From Symbiodinium microadriaticum (Eukaryota > Sar > Dinophyceae > Suessiales > Symbiodiniaceae): a DNA stretch of 64,000 bases. Under the pieces are notes generated by a model, which saw nothing but the letters and a program-made list of their open reading frames with translations, had not been told where the DNA came from and did not search any database. Location of the stretch: the NCBI GenBank assembly GCA_001939145.1, contig LSRX01000081.1:1-64000 (forward strand), written 5' to 3'. Each line of letters starts with the position of its first letter. Position 1 is the first letter of the stretch. A program made the translations under genes and the position numbers. Below, piece by piece: positions 28,886 to 40,800 of this stretch.

Positions 28886-31800
28886 GCGGGTGTGCAAGGG
28901 ACAGCTGCAGCCGCATTGTCGCATATATGGTCTCGTGTCGCGTGTCGGTACCCCCCCCCCTCCCCCCACGGTATACACCGGAAATCTTCGTGAGGGTTGT
29001 CACCTTTGTCGCAAAAGTGCCAAAAGTCCTCGTGAGTGTTGTGACTTTTGAAGCTATGCAACTTCGTGTCGTGCCCAAAGTGGCGACACTCACCTGGATG
29101 GGCCACGGTTTCGGTCTGCGCCGCGCCCAGCTGCTGACCCTCAACCCTAAACCCTTCCATATCTATACACCTAGACAAAACAACCCACCGCCCACGCCAC
29201 GGGGGGGGGGGGTCAAATAACCCAAACCCCCACCACCACACCACAGGGGAACGAGGGGGGGGTTAAACAACCCCACCACCCACACCAGAGGGGGGGCCGG
29301 GGGAAGCATAATGGGGGGGGGTAAGGTGGGGAACCATGCAGGGGCACCATCTCTATATCTATGTGCTCGTGATGAACTGCTGCAGTGTTCACATGTTCGC
29401 CCTCAGAAGAGCCGACCTCAATCGCAAAATGTCCCTTTTGCCCGCTGCGAAAAAAAGCTGTCTCTGGGGTACTATCGTCCCAGTCCCATGCGAAGCGAGC
29501 GCCAGCCTGGCAAAACACTCCAGGCTGCTTACACAGGCACGCTCAGCTCAGCGAGCGTGTCATCGGGAGAGGGCGATAGAAGGACTTCAGTGCTTATCTG
29601 CTGCCCCTTTGAAGAAGACATCGGCAGACATGGCCCGTTGCCAGACACTCTGCAGCATGCACCCACGCTCATCTTAAGTTGCACTGCATGCGCGCCTCTG
29701 TTTGCCGACAGCGCTCCAGCTGTGCCCAGGCAGTTTGTGAGGGCTCTGTGGCACCACGCGGGCCAAGCTGCACTGCCTCCCCGACGGCTACTTCGAATTC
29801 TGTCGGATGATGTGACAATGGACAGAATGGCACATTCTCCCTACACGTTGCGCTCAAGCCTGCCCAGTTGGCGGTGGCATCGTGCCTTCGAAAGAAGCCT
29901 CGGGCTCGAGGCAAGCATTACTCCCTTCTCTTCGTCTCCGCTTCCATTCCGTTTGTGGCAAAGCCTGTCTCTGCTCGCCAGCCAACCTTCCAGCGGGAGA
30001 AGTGAAGGTAGCCTGCCTCGCCGNGGGGGGGGGAGGGGGGGGGGTCGGGCGACGCTGCACCATATATGTCAGCATATGTCCGCAGGTGGACGTTGTGTTC
30101 AGACCTGACAAAGCTGAGCAGTACGAGCCCAGCCCCCGCAAGCGGTGCTCGTTTGCCCTGCAAAACAGAATGCCTGTGTGCCCAGGCGAGACTTGCTCAT
30201 TCTTTATGGCGATGGAATTGAGGCTTATATGGCCCTGAAGGGGCAAGCAGAGCAGCTTCCTTTGCAAGCCCGTGCAATGCAGCTGCACAGAGAGTCCTGA
30301 GAGTTTCTCATGCTGCGAAGTGGCAACACCCTTCAACAAACAGAGACTGCATGAAGTACATGATTTTACTTCAGGAACGTGTCTGTGACCTTCTCGGCCG
30401 CCCGGCTTTTTCGCACGGGAAGTACAGTACAGTACAGCGGCACTGCAACCGCGTTCTATGTGTCACTCTGCACTATGCTGCCAACTGAGGCCAATCAGCT
30501 TCAGATGGAAGACACTTTCATTGTGCCTTGTTTTTGCCCTGAGACATTGGTGGGATGCCTTGTCAAGGTCCCGTTCAACTGCATGGCAGTTGTCAGCTGC
30601 GGGCTGAGGCGCTTTCAACCCAGAAAACAATTGTCATCCACAACAACTCGGAGATCCCTGTGGACTTTAGCTGGCGGGCTTTCCCTTCTATACAGGAGGA
30701 CCTTGCTGGGGAAAAGCGGTTGGAGACTTGAGTAACGCCGGCTCTCCCATGTGTCTTCCCTTCCCCAGGAGATTGGCCAGAAGCTCAAGCTCCAGGCTCG
30801 AGAAAAAGGGTTCAGGTGTCCCAAGACGTCAAGAGATGTCAGGGGCATCAGGGCTGTCCAGCAGTGCGCAACGCAGGTCCAGCTCAAGCAGGAGGAGAGT
30901 GACGAGGCTGCAGCGCTGCAGGAGTTGAGCTCCATGGGCCACTCGGATGGAATCATTCCTCCTTCACTCCGCTTCCTCTTACGAAGCAGTTGCAGGCGAA
31001 GACTCCGACGAGGAGTCTCAGCTTTCCGAGTCCTCAGACGAGTACATGACCAAGTGCTCCTCGCAGGGTGCTTAGAATCTCCGGGATTTTCGTCTCTCGC
31101 AGACATCTGCAGACATCTGCAGGCTGAAGGGCGTGGAGCTGGCACATGGGGCGCTTCAAAGACGTCGCTGGCTTCAACTCTTTGCATCGCGGCTCACGGG
31201 CTCACACCTGCGATCAATCCGAGATAATCCGAGGATACAAAAACATCGCGAAGGCGATTCTGGAGGACGCTCGTTTTGGGACCCCAGTACGACAGCGCCT
31301 CTTGATGCAGTTGCTCCGTTCCGGAACTGCTTGAAGGACCCAATGTTTTTCTACGACGAGATTTTTGCGGTTGAGCCGCTGTCCGGCCGTATTTGGGCGA
31401 AGTCCAAGGTGGCCATCACCTTCACTTTCACGCCGAAGGTTCCCGGGTGCCGGGGTTATGAACAGCATGATGTGTCATGGGCATGCTTTTCCAGACATGG
31501 GGCCCGCTGTTTTGCACGTATGTGAGATGCCGCATGTTTGTTGGCTGCTGGTTCAGCGTCTTCGAGCTTCCGCATCATCTGCATGTATTTGTGTCGGTAC
31601 TGTCCTGCATGCGAGAACCGAGAACCCATCCCAAGCACCGGTTGCGTCACGACTGCTTGAAGCCTGAAATCTGCCTGCCATTCTGGAAGGCGGCTCTGAA
31701 CTACCAATGCCTGGCTTATTGTTCCATTGTCGGTCGCGCTGAGCGCTTGCCGCTCTTACTCAAGGGACCCTTGGCCTCTCCGCTCCTTCGCGCTCTCGCG

Positions 31801-34800
31801 TGCGCGTGCAAGAGCGGAACAGGCCCTGGTAACGTTGACGTGAGCCAAGGAATTGGGATTGGGCCCAAGGCTGCCTTCTCCTATGATGAGCTAGATGTTG
31901 GCGACATTTTTGTGGAGTCTGTCCACCAGTACGAGGCACGGGACAGTTGGATGGGCATTCCTCCTCGATGCCACATGTATCCCACCACAGCTAAAACGAG
32001 GTCAACTTGATCAATCAAGGCGACATTGCAGCTTGGCAGTGCTTGGGCGACATGTCTTTGTGAGCCGCGGCTTGCGTGACTGCTGAGGATGTAGAGTTCC
32101 GGCTGGTTCGCACCTTAACTTTGCGGGACAGTGGCATTTGGCACGGATGTCCGACACCGAGAGGTTTGGGGGTCCTCGGGTCCTTCGTCCCTGAGGTGCC
32201 GAACACCTCGCCTTTTGGCTCGAAGTTTGCCTTCACGCCAAGTGATGGCCGCTTGGAAGTTGGTGGCGGCTAATCTGCACTGGAGCCTTAGGGTTTAGGG
32301 TTTAGGTTGCATCGGGCAGCGTTGCAAGCTGTGGACCCAATGCAGGCCAGTGCACCATCGTGGTTGAGGTGTGCAGGCGCCTGAGTCCGGCGATGTAGAA
32401 CAGTCTTAGAGCGAGCTCTCGAGGCAAGAGTGAATTTTCCGGGCACTCTTACTCTGCACTGTTCTCCAAGGCCCGGATCTTCTCGGGGAGTTCCAGGAAA
32501 CATTCTACTGGGAGCTGGTGGGCCCTTTGCCTGAACAAAATTTGTCGATACGGCGACCGAGCGCACTCTGCGAAGCGACTGCCTAAACCTGTAATTTTGA
32601 CATGGAGTGTGACCTACAGCTGGGGAACGTGCATGTGCCAAAACAAGAAAATAAAGGAAACCAACTTTGTCGGGAAGCTTGCTGCAGTGCTTTTTGCATT
32701 GCCAAACTGTGCATGGCAAGGAAGCACCTCCAAGATAGCACTGGGCTTTCGGGGCCATTCCGCTTCTCGGCTTCTCCATCGAACCTTGTGTTGACTGCCG
32801 ATGGCCGGATTCATGCCGATTCCCTCGGCATGGAGTGATGCGATGCTAGAGCACGTGTAGTGAAGCAAAAGCCATCAGATCTCACAATCGGTGGATAGCC
32901 TAGATACGACTCTGAATCTTAGCTCGGGATGGTGCCGCCACGTGGGTCATCAAGAGATCGCAGCCATTGCTTGCGCTTTTCTCCTGGCAAGCCCTCAGGT
33001 CTCTCCCACTTTCCACTTCGACTTGGACCGCATCTCTTTTGGCGTAGTCAGCTACGGCTTTCTCAACTCCAAGACGCTCACGCTCACGAATACCTCAGAG
33101 GCTCCCCCGAAGCAACGAGACAGTAAGACGGGGGATGATGAAGAGAAGAGCAATGGCAAAGTGCTGCAAACATGGGGAACATTTGAAGACCTGGAGACGA
33201 TGAAGCAATGACGACGAGGACAGCCATGGCAATAAGCCAAGAAGGAGAGCAGCAACAGCAAGAGCAACAACAAAAATTTGGATCTGAAGCCCTTGTGGCC
33301 ATGAGCCACAGATCTACCAGCGGGATCATGGCAGCAGGGACGGGCAACGTATTGTCTTAATGCTAAAAGTTGCCCAGGTTCCGATGCGGTTCGCTCTGCG
33401 CATTCCGGGGGATGGGCGAAGTAACCAACGACTCTTGGCCTGGAGTTTGTTCAAGTTTGCCGGGTTCCTTGACATGCTCAACGGGCTGCGCTATACTGAC
33501 CCGGGCCTGCCTTTCGTGTGTGAGCGGCGAAGCTGAGGTGAGTTCGATGTGATACCGCCGAAGGGCACTCTGTTGCCGAATTGCTCGCAGAAGATCCAAA
33601 TCGACTTCGTCAGTGAGCCTCTGAGACGACCAGACCAGGGACGACCGTGCTGAGTTTCGCTTGCATGTCTCTGCGTCTCCAAACCAGGCCTCAACGTCAA
33701 GTCGTACGATCTTTGTTTAGTGGTGGATCTCGACGGTGTCGGACAGGTGCCTGAACAGCATCTGGTCGCATGGTGACCTGCACATGCCCTCGCAGTGCTT
33801 CTCGACACAAGCAAACCTATGCAAAACCACAGCAGTAAATCAAGCCAGTACAGATTAGCAGTTGTTATGACCACATGAAAAGCAAGACGAACCAGCCAAC
33901 ACCAACAGCGATATCGGTCATGACCTAGTGGCAGCAGGACGAGTCCTGGTCGCCGACATCCATAGTCTCCCCATGCTTCGCCGGACGTTTATTCAATTCA
34001 GTCTAGTTGCAAGCTTCGCCGTGAGGCGCTACTATGATACCACCACCGAAGCAGAGCTATCGTGTAAGTTTCCGCAAAGAACGAATAGTAAGATAGCCGC
34101 CGCAATGCCACCGTGATCACTAAGCAAAGTCTTACTGTACCGCCGCGAGCTGACAGACCTCATTATTTGGCTAGTCTGAGTTGAAAGCGCGCAAATAGGG
34201 TACCTCTAAGTGCCCGCAAGGATTATAGATTCTGAATCGTAGGATCTGGCGAAGATGACCTTGGACTCCGTGATCATCGCAAAGTAAGAACTGCTGAATA
34301 AGTACCCCTGGCAGAGCAGAAGGAAACAGAAAAGCCACCTTTTAAAGGCCAACCAGCTAGAGTACTGTGTTGTGGCTTGAGCTGGAGCTCAGCAGTCGAG
34401 TCCCTTGTGACAAAAAGCCAAGCAACTCCCACAGGGTCTTCGGCTTTTAATTTGATTCTGATTGTTTTTGGGATTCTTCTTATCATGATTGTTGTTATCA
34501 TTGCAAGTGTCTGTAGCACTATACTCTTATGCTCCATTTCAGGAGTTGGCGAGCATCCCAATCCAAGCTCGATGTGCAGTACCTCAAGTGGCGCTGGAGC
34601 CTTCGGAACACCTGGAGTACGGCTCCTCGGATAGGATGCATGGGGTGTTGAAGCGGTGTAAGGATCAAAAAAGGGTCTTCCAGAGGTTAGGCCCCCGGAT
34701 GTATACTGAGTGGGGGGATATATCAATGTTAGGAGTCGGGTTTTCGAGCCTCGCTCGCTTGGTCGCTTTGTCGCGCTTGGCGCCTGGCCTCAGTTGCTGT

Positions 34801-37800
34801 CCCCGGATGATTTGCAGGCAGGTAAGTGGAGGACGGGTCAAGAAATCCAGGCTTGAAGTGTATCGTTCGTAGCTTCGGCTGGTCGGACTGAATAGGACCG
34901 GGCCTCACCACCAATCAATTGGCACATTGACTGGAAAAAAAGCATTGAAGCTGACCCGTACCATGAATGGAAGAGAAAGGTGACATCTTCATCCGATACC
35001 CCTCGCACCAGACCTTGGTTGCTTTGGCAGCATTCAAATGTTGAACTCCCGGCCAGACTTGGCCGTGTTCAGGCTGTTTAGGACTGACTCGTGGGGCTGT
35101 ATAGGCCAGGGGATATGAGGCAAAAGTTTCAGGGCTCGCATCGAAACAGCGGCCTGAGCAAAATCCGGGCCAGAAAGATAGCTCGCTGTTGGGGCATGTT
35201 TCGCGAGAGTTGCTCTTTTTGACTTGTGCCTGAGCATGTCCCAGGTGCTGAACAACACCTCGGCCTTGCCAGCAAAGTTTCAGATCATGCCCCAGGACGA
35301 TTCGACGAAGCTTGGTTGCTACGCTACAGTAGGGATCGAGCCAAAGCTCATTACATGATATGATGTCATGGGACAAGAAGGTAAACGACATGAAAGGACA
35401 TGATGCGGGATTCTATTTCATGGTCTTTTGCTTAGTTCTTCGCTTATCCTGTTTTGGACTCTGAGGAGGTCCATTGCAGAGTTTGAGCCGGATCAGTCCT
35501 TCGGCTCAGTGCCTCCGGCTTCCTCCCATGCAGCTTGGCAGCGAAAAGCCCTCAGCGAACGCAATGAGGGCTGAGGACAGTTTGGAGATCTTCATGGCTG
35601 AGAATCATGATTGCCATGCAGCAGCCGGCAGCTAGTTGCGAAGCGCCCGCTGTGGCTCTGAGGTCCTCACCTTCACGCTCACTTCGCAAGTGATAGGAAC
35701 GCTGCAGATTCCGATCACCATCCGGATTCTCGGGCACAACTCGGCCAGACACCGGGCCGCAAGTTGCATTTCATAAAGGCGATGTTTTGGGTTGCTCAGT
35801 TTGCTATTTCTGGGCATTGCCAAGATACGGTGATCTTGATTGCCAATACGATTGGGCCTATCGTCAACATTGAGCCAAGCGTCGTGGATTGGGGCAATTC
35901 CCATTGCTTGGAGCCCATCACGCGGTCTGTCTTGGTCAGCAACAACTCCGTGATCCCAGCGTCGGATGCCTGGCACAAGCGGTTGTTCACGCCCATGCAC
36001 AAAACCCCCTTTCTTGAGGGTCGAGTCGCAGCTTCCGAAGGTTAAGGGGTTGATAGATATACAGCCGAATTTGCGGTGGAGGAAAGATGATCCTTCCTGA
36101 CTTTTTGATGCTGATATTGGTGGTGATGATGGTAGGGCATGATGGCTTTGATCCTTATGAGGATGATGCAATGCAGATCATGATTCTGAGGTTGAAGGGT
36201 GGCAGTTGCAATGACAGTGACGGTGTCGGCGTGGCGGAAGATGTTATGGTTTTCGTGAGGAATGAGGCTGCTTCGAGTATGGCATGTTTATGGCTCTGCG
36301 TGACATGTGCAGCTTTGAATCCAAGGTTCGCTGCATCATGAAGACCCGGAACTCGCTCTGGACGTTGTCTCCGAAGGCTATGGAGCTGCAACCCCACGAG
36401 TCCGCATACCTGCCTTTTGCCTGCAGCTTTCCAACAGCCGCCGGTTGCTTGCTGGCGCCTAAGATATAAGGAACATGACGCTGACCATTGACGAAGTGGC
36501 CAAGATGACAGACATCGCGCATGCCGCTGGGCTGCAATGAGATTCGCAAGATCGCTACGAACACATCGGCAAACCAGGTGATCGTGCACGAGAGTAACGA
36601 CGTCGCGGTGACGGTACGTGCCAAAGGGATTGGCACGCCTGTGACCTGCAAGGAGTCGCTGCTTGATGAGATTTGAACGCTGTTGAGATTTGAAAGCGGC
36701 CTCAACTGTAGTCTTCAGGCCCGACAGGGCAAGACCGAGGCTCGAGCTCATCGACTTCGGTACGCAGTACACGACTCAGACGCACTCGAGGGAGGTGGTG
36801 ATCGAAAATCGTGGGCGCCAACCGCGAAAGCTAGTTTGGGCGCTCGAGCTGCTCGGCTAGAAGGAGGCTTTGTCGACCAGGTCATACGAGTCATACGCGA
36901 CACTCAGTCTCCTGTGTCGCAGGTCAGAAGAAACTAAGAAGAAGGACCGAAAGACACCAACGAAGGACAAGCCGGCTGAAGAAGGCGGAACATAAGCATA
37001 AGGTAAAGCTGTTTTGCTTCAGGTCACAATGCTTAATCGGTTCCTTGTGTTTCATCTGGTACAGAGACGGCAGTGTGTCGGATTTTATATGAGGTCCGTG
37101 GGAGGGTGTGGACATGGTGGCTGGTTTTCGGTGATTCGGGTGATATTGGCGCGTGGCTTAAGCACGGCGTCTAAGAGCGCGGAACCCTTGCACTGCACCC
37201 ATCTCATGTGTTGCTTGCTTTTATGCGAAGGCGATGCTCGAATCTTCTCGGTAGTCCCGGACACCGTGCAACTCGGCTGCACGTACCGAAAGGCACGCCC
37301 AGTGCAAGCACTCTTTTGTGCTCTTTGCTCGTCTTTTTGCTCCGTTGGCGTCTGTGGCGACCAGGCCGGGAAGGGTGGGGAGAGTTGGGCAGCCAGCCAT
37401 GGAAGCACTTGGGTCATGCCGAAGCCACCCGGCCGAGACTGGATTGATCCTGTCGATGATGACACGTTCGACACCTTGGCGCGTCCCGCCCGGCCTTCCC
37501 AAGCGAGTCCGCCGAGACCCTCTCGTCCTTCGCGACACTCGCGAAGGTCTAATGACAGCCCCAAGTCGCAGCGTGTCAGTGAGAGGTCGCTGCAGCCAGC
37601 AAGGGCACCGGCAGACTCCTACAAGGACTGGAGACAGGCACAGGAAGAGGCCGCCCGTGCCATTCGGGCGGTGGAGCCGTCCAAAAGGAAGAAGACGCGC
37701 TTCTACAGTCGGCTCCGGGTCTGCCTCGTCGTGTGCTTCGTGGCTGGCTACGTTGCCTTGGTCGCGGTCCTTGTCTCGGCCATTCTGTCCGAAAGGGGCG

Positions 37801-40800
37801 AGCTTGGGGAGACCGGCTCGGAATGCGAGAAGCTTTGTCCTCTGAACACCCGGTGCCGGATGGAAGAGGGCGAAGCTCGTTGCGTGGCTTTGCCGGGGAG
37901 CAACCTGGAGACGATGGAGCTGATTCTGTGGATTGTGGTGGGGCTACCCTCTTTGATCTGCATCCCCTGTCTTTTTCAATGGCTGCTTCGCAGATGTTGC
38001 CCCAAGTGCTGGGAGAAGATGGTGAAGTCACGGTGGGGCTCGGCGGCCTATGAAGCCTATCAGGCCGACACCGAAGCCTTGGGAGCCATGCTCGGCAAGC
38101 CGCAACCGGCCGAGGCCGAGACCTCCGAGACCTCCGAGAACCCGGGAGCCGGCGAAGCCTCGCCGGCTCGGAGTTCCAAAGCTACCAAAGAGGCCCCGAG
38201 TCAGGGCAGCAGTGCGGAGATCGGCATCGAAGACGGCTTGAATGACCTCTTCGCACCACTGGCAAAGAGCCGCCCTCCTAGAGCCTCTGCAGCGGAGGAG
38301 GAGGAGCTGGACCTGCTCTTTGCGCGGAAGCCCAAGCCTAAGGAGGAGGAGGTGGTGCCCGTAAGGGGACCACCGAAACCTCCCTCCACCGACCTGGAGT
38401 CGGCCTTCAGCCATCTCTTCCACAAGCGAGCGCGACTGCCGAAGCCGCAGCCAAAGTCAGCTGCGGTCTCAACTCCCGGTTCCGCGCTGCGCTCGGATTT
38501 CTCGGCGGGGATGAGCGTGCTCTTTGCCAACGTGCAGAGCTCCAAGGCTAAGCGGTCGACTTGGGAAGCCGACGATCCGGATCCGCAGTCGCAGTCCACC
38601 GTCATCGAGGCCTCCAGGGTGCACAGCGAAGCTCCCGCATGTGGAGACTTTCTTGACCAAGATCTGGGGGACCCGCCAGATTTCTTTGCTTTTGCTAAGC
38701 TTGTAGCGGGATCTGTGGATGCCGCTAGAAGCCATCTGCACGAAAGCGATGCTGCGAGTGATTCCGGCGACTCCCTCGGGCATTTAGAGCCCAGTGACCT
38801 GTTGGATTTGTTTCACCCGCCTCTTGACAAAGGGTGAATCCCCATGAAATCATGGTTTGCAAGTCTTCTTGCCGTGGCAACAAAACAGGGGGATCTGCGA
38901 GGAAGCATAGGGGCATTATAACTGCAAACGTGCAAAGGCTCCCCGGATCAGGTTCTACTTTCTTGGGATGAAGGGTGTGGAGACGTGGGAGTGGGTTGGT
39001 TCCGTGGGGCAACTTTTTGCCCATGCAATCCCGGTGCTGCGAGTGGAAGAGTGGCAGGCCCGCCTAGGGAGTTCCGAGAGTCTTCCGAGGACTTTGGATG
39101 GGAAATGCGCCTTTCGCTTCGTCTTCAATGCCTCGAGCCCGAAGCCTGGCGCGCTCTCGGACACCTTGGTCTGCACCGAGTCCCGAGGCTCAAAAAGCCA
39201 AATGCAGCTTCCTAACCCCCCCCCCTTAAAACGCACGAAACCCGAAGACCCCAAGCCTGAAACCCTGAGTCCCAAAAATCTGAAACAGCCCCCCCCCCCC
39301 CGGAAGCAAAAAGCCCATACAGCAGCCCACAAAAAAAGTGTCACAAGCATTATAAACGCGCAGCTTCGATGCGTTCCCAGATGCGTTTTTTTCAGCTGAG
39401 CGCCGAGGCTCTGCGGCAACGACCGGAAGGGCAATGCCATCTACAAGACCGAGCTTCGAGGAAACTTTGTGCCTCCGCCAGCCACCAGCAGGGGTTTTTT
39501 GAGATGCTCGTCGATGGAGTTTTCGGCTTGCGGGCGTCGTTCCCCGACTTCTTTCGACCTTTCACCCAGCAGGCCCCCTCAAGTCTGCTTTGGACGTTTT
39601 CTCGGCGAGGTGCTTCCACTGTTGGAGCTGTCCGCCACGTCCGTTTCCTTCAGTGCCTCGGTTGTCAGATGGGTGCCTTTTTGTGGGCAGGCAGAAAACC
39701 GGATCAAGGGCGCTCTGGGACGCTAGGGGCTTTTGAATCGGTGCCCCAAGCCTGCCTGGTTGGAGAATTGGAGCGAAGTCTGGACGTCGCCAGCTCCAGC
39801 GAATTTGGTTTCGTGTCGGTTCCAACCATAGCCTTTGAACAATCGCTTCGCTGCCATTGGTGATTTTGTTCCAACGCGCTTTCTGCCCTTGTTTGGCAAA
39901 TGTTGGGTGAGTTGGGTGCTCTCGCATGTCAGGATATCTGTGGGAGCGCAACTGCCCGCTGCACCCGCTCTCCGAGCCGTTGGCACCGCTGCCAGATTGT
40001 ACTGTGCCGCCCCATTCGCCCGACTTCCCCCAAGCTGAAGGGTCGACCGAGGGTCCCTCCGCCAGGTGCTCAAGAACATCTCTCCGTTGGAGGCGATGGC
40101 ACGGGATTCCAGGGTTTGTCCAGCAGGTCAGAAGGAACTAGCACCTTAAAGCGTTCATAAGTGAATCTCTCTGAGTTGGAGCTTTCCGCCGCCCATCGTG
40201 GTTCTAGATGGCTTGGACCATCGGTTCAGGTAGGAGGTCCTCTCACCGGTGTTCTGCAATGGTGGCAAGATGAGCCCGGCGCTGTCAGCGCATTCGCGGG
40301 GCGGATGCCTGACTTCACAAGCAGATGACTCTGCAAGGCGCCGGTTCTCCCTGGCCAGAAGGAGCTGGCAGCTGGCCGCGCTTCTCCTGGCGCTCTGTGT
40401 GCGGAATGGCCTGGCGCTGATGCTGCCTGGGGGCATCAAGCTGCCCCCTCCGGCCCCGCTGGCAATGCGGCAGAGGACCACAAAGCTGCGAGACCCGGAA
40501 ACAGGCGCGGGGTCGTTGGTGGGCCTGGGGCCAGTACCTTTTTTTTACTCTTTCATTTGACGGGGGGTCGGGTGCTGTTATCTACCTGGCGATGCTTTGT
40601 TGCCTTTTGGTGGCGTGGTGTGGAGTTGATGTGGGCAGGTTTTCGGCGAGCACCGCCCAAAGAAGCTGACTTTGCCCTTGATATCTTCCAGCGGACGTTT
40701 CCTCGAGTCAACACAGAGGAGAAAGGGTTGAGGGACTCACTGCAGAAGTGACGCTCCGATGAGCCTTCTCAGGAGCACATCCTTATCCGCCGATGGGAGG

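Noticed and set aside
37014-37415. N-terminal 134-residue extension of the nested membrane protein
   Set aside because: It has no ATG at its start, its composition is not like the rest, and ATG 37416 gives a sensible N-terminus.
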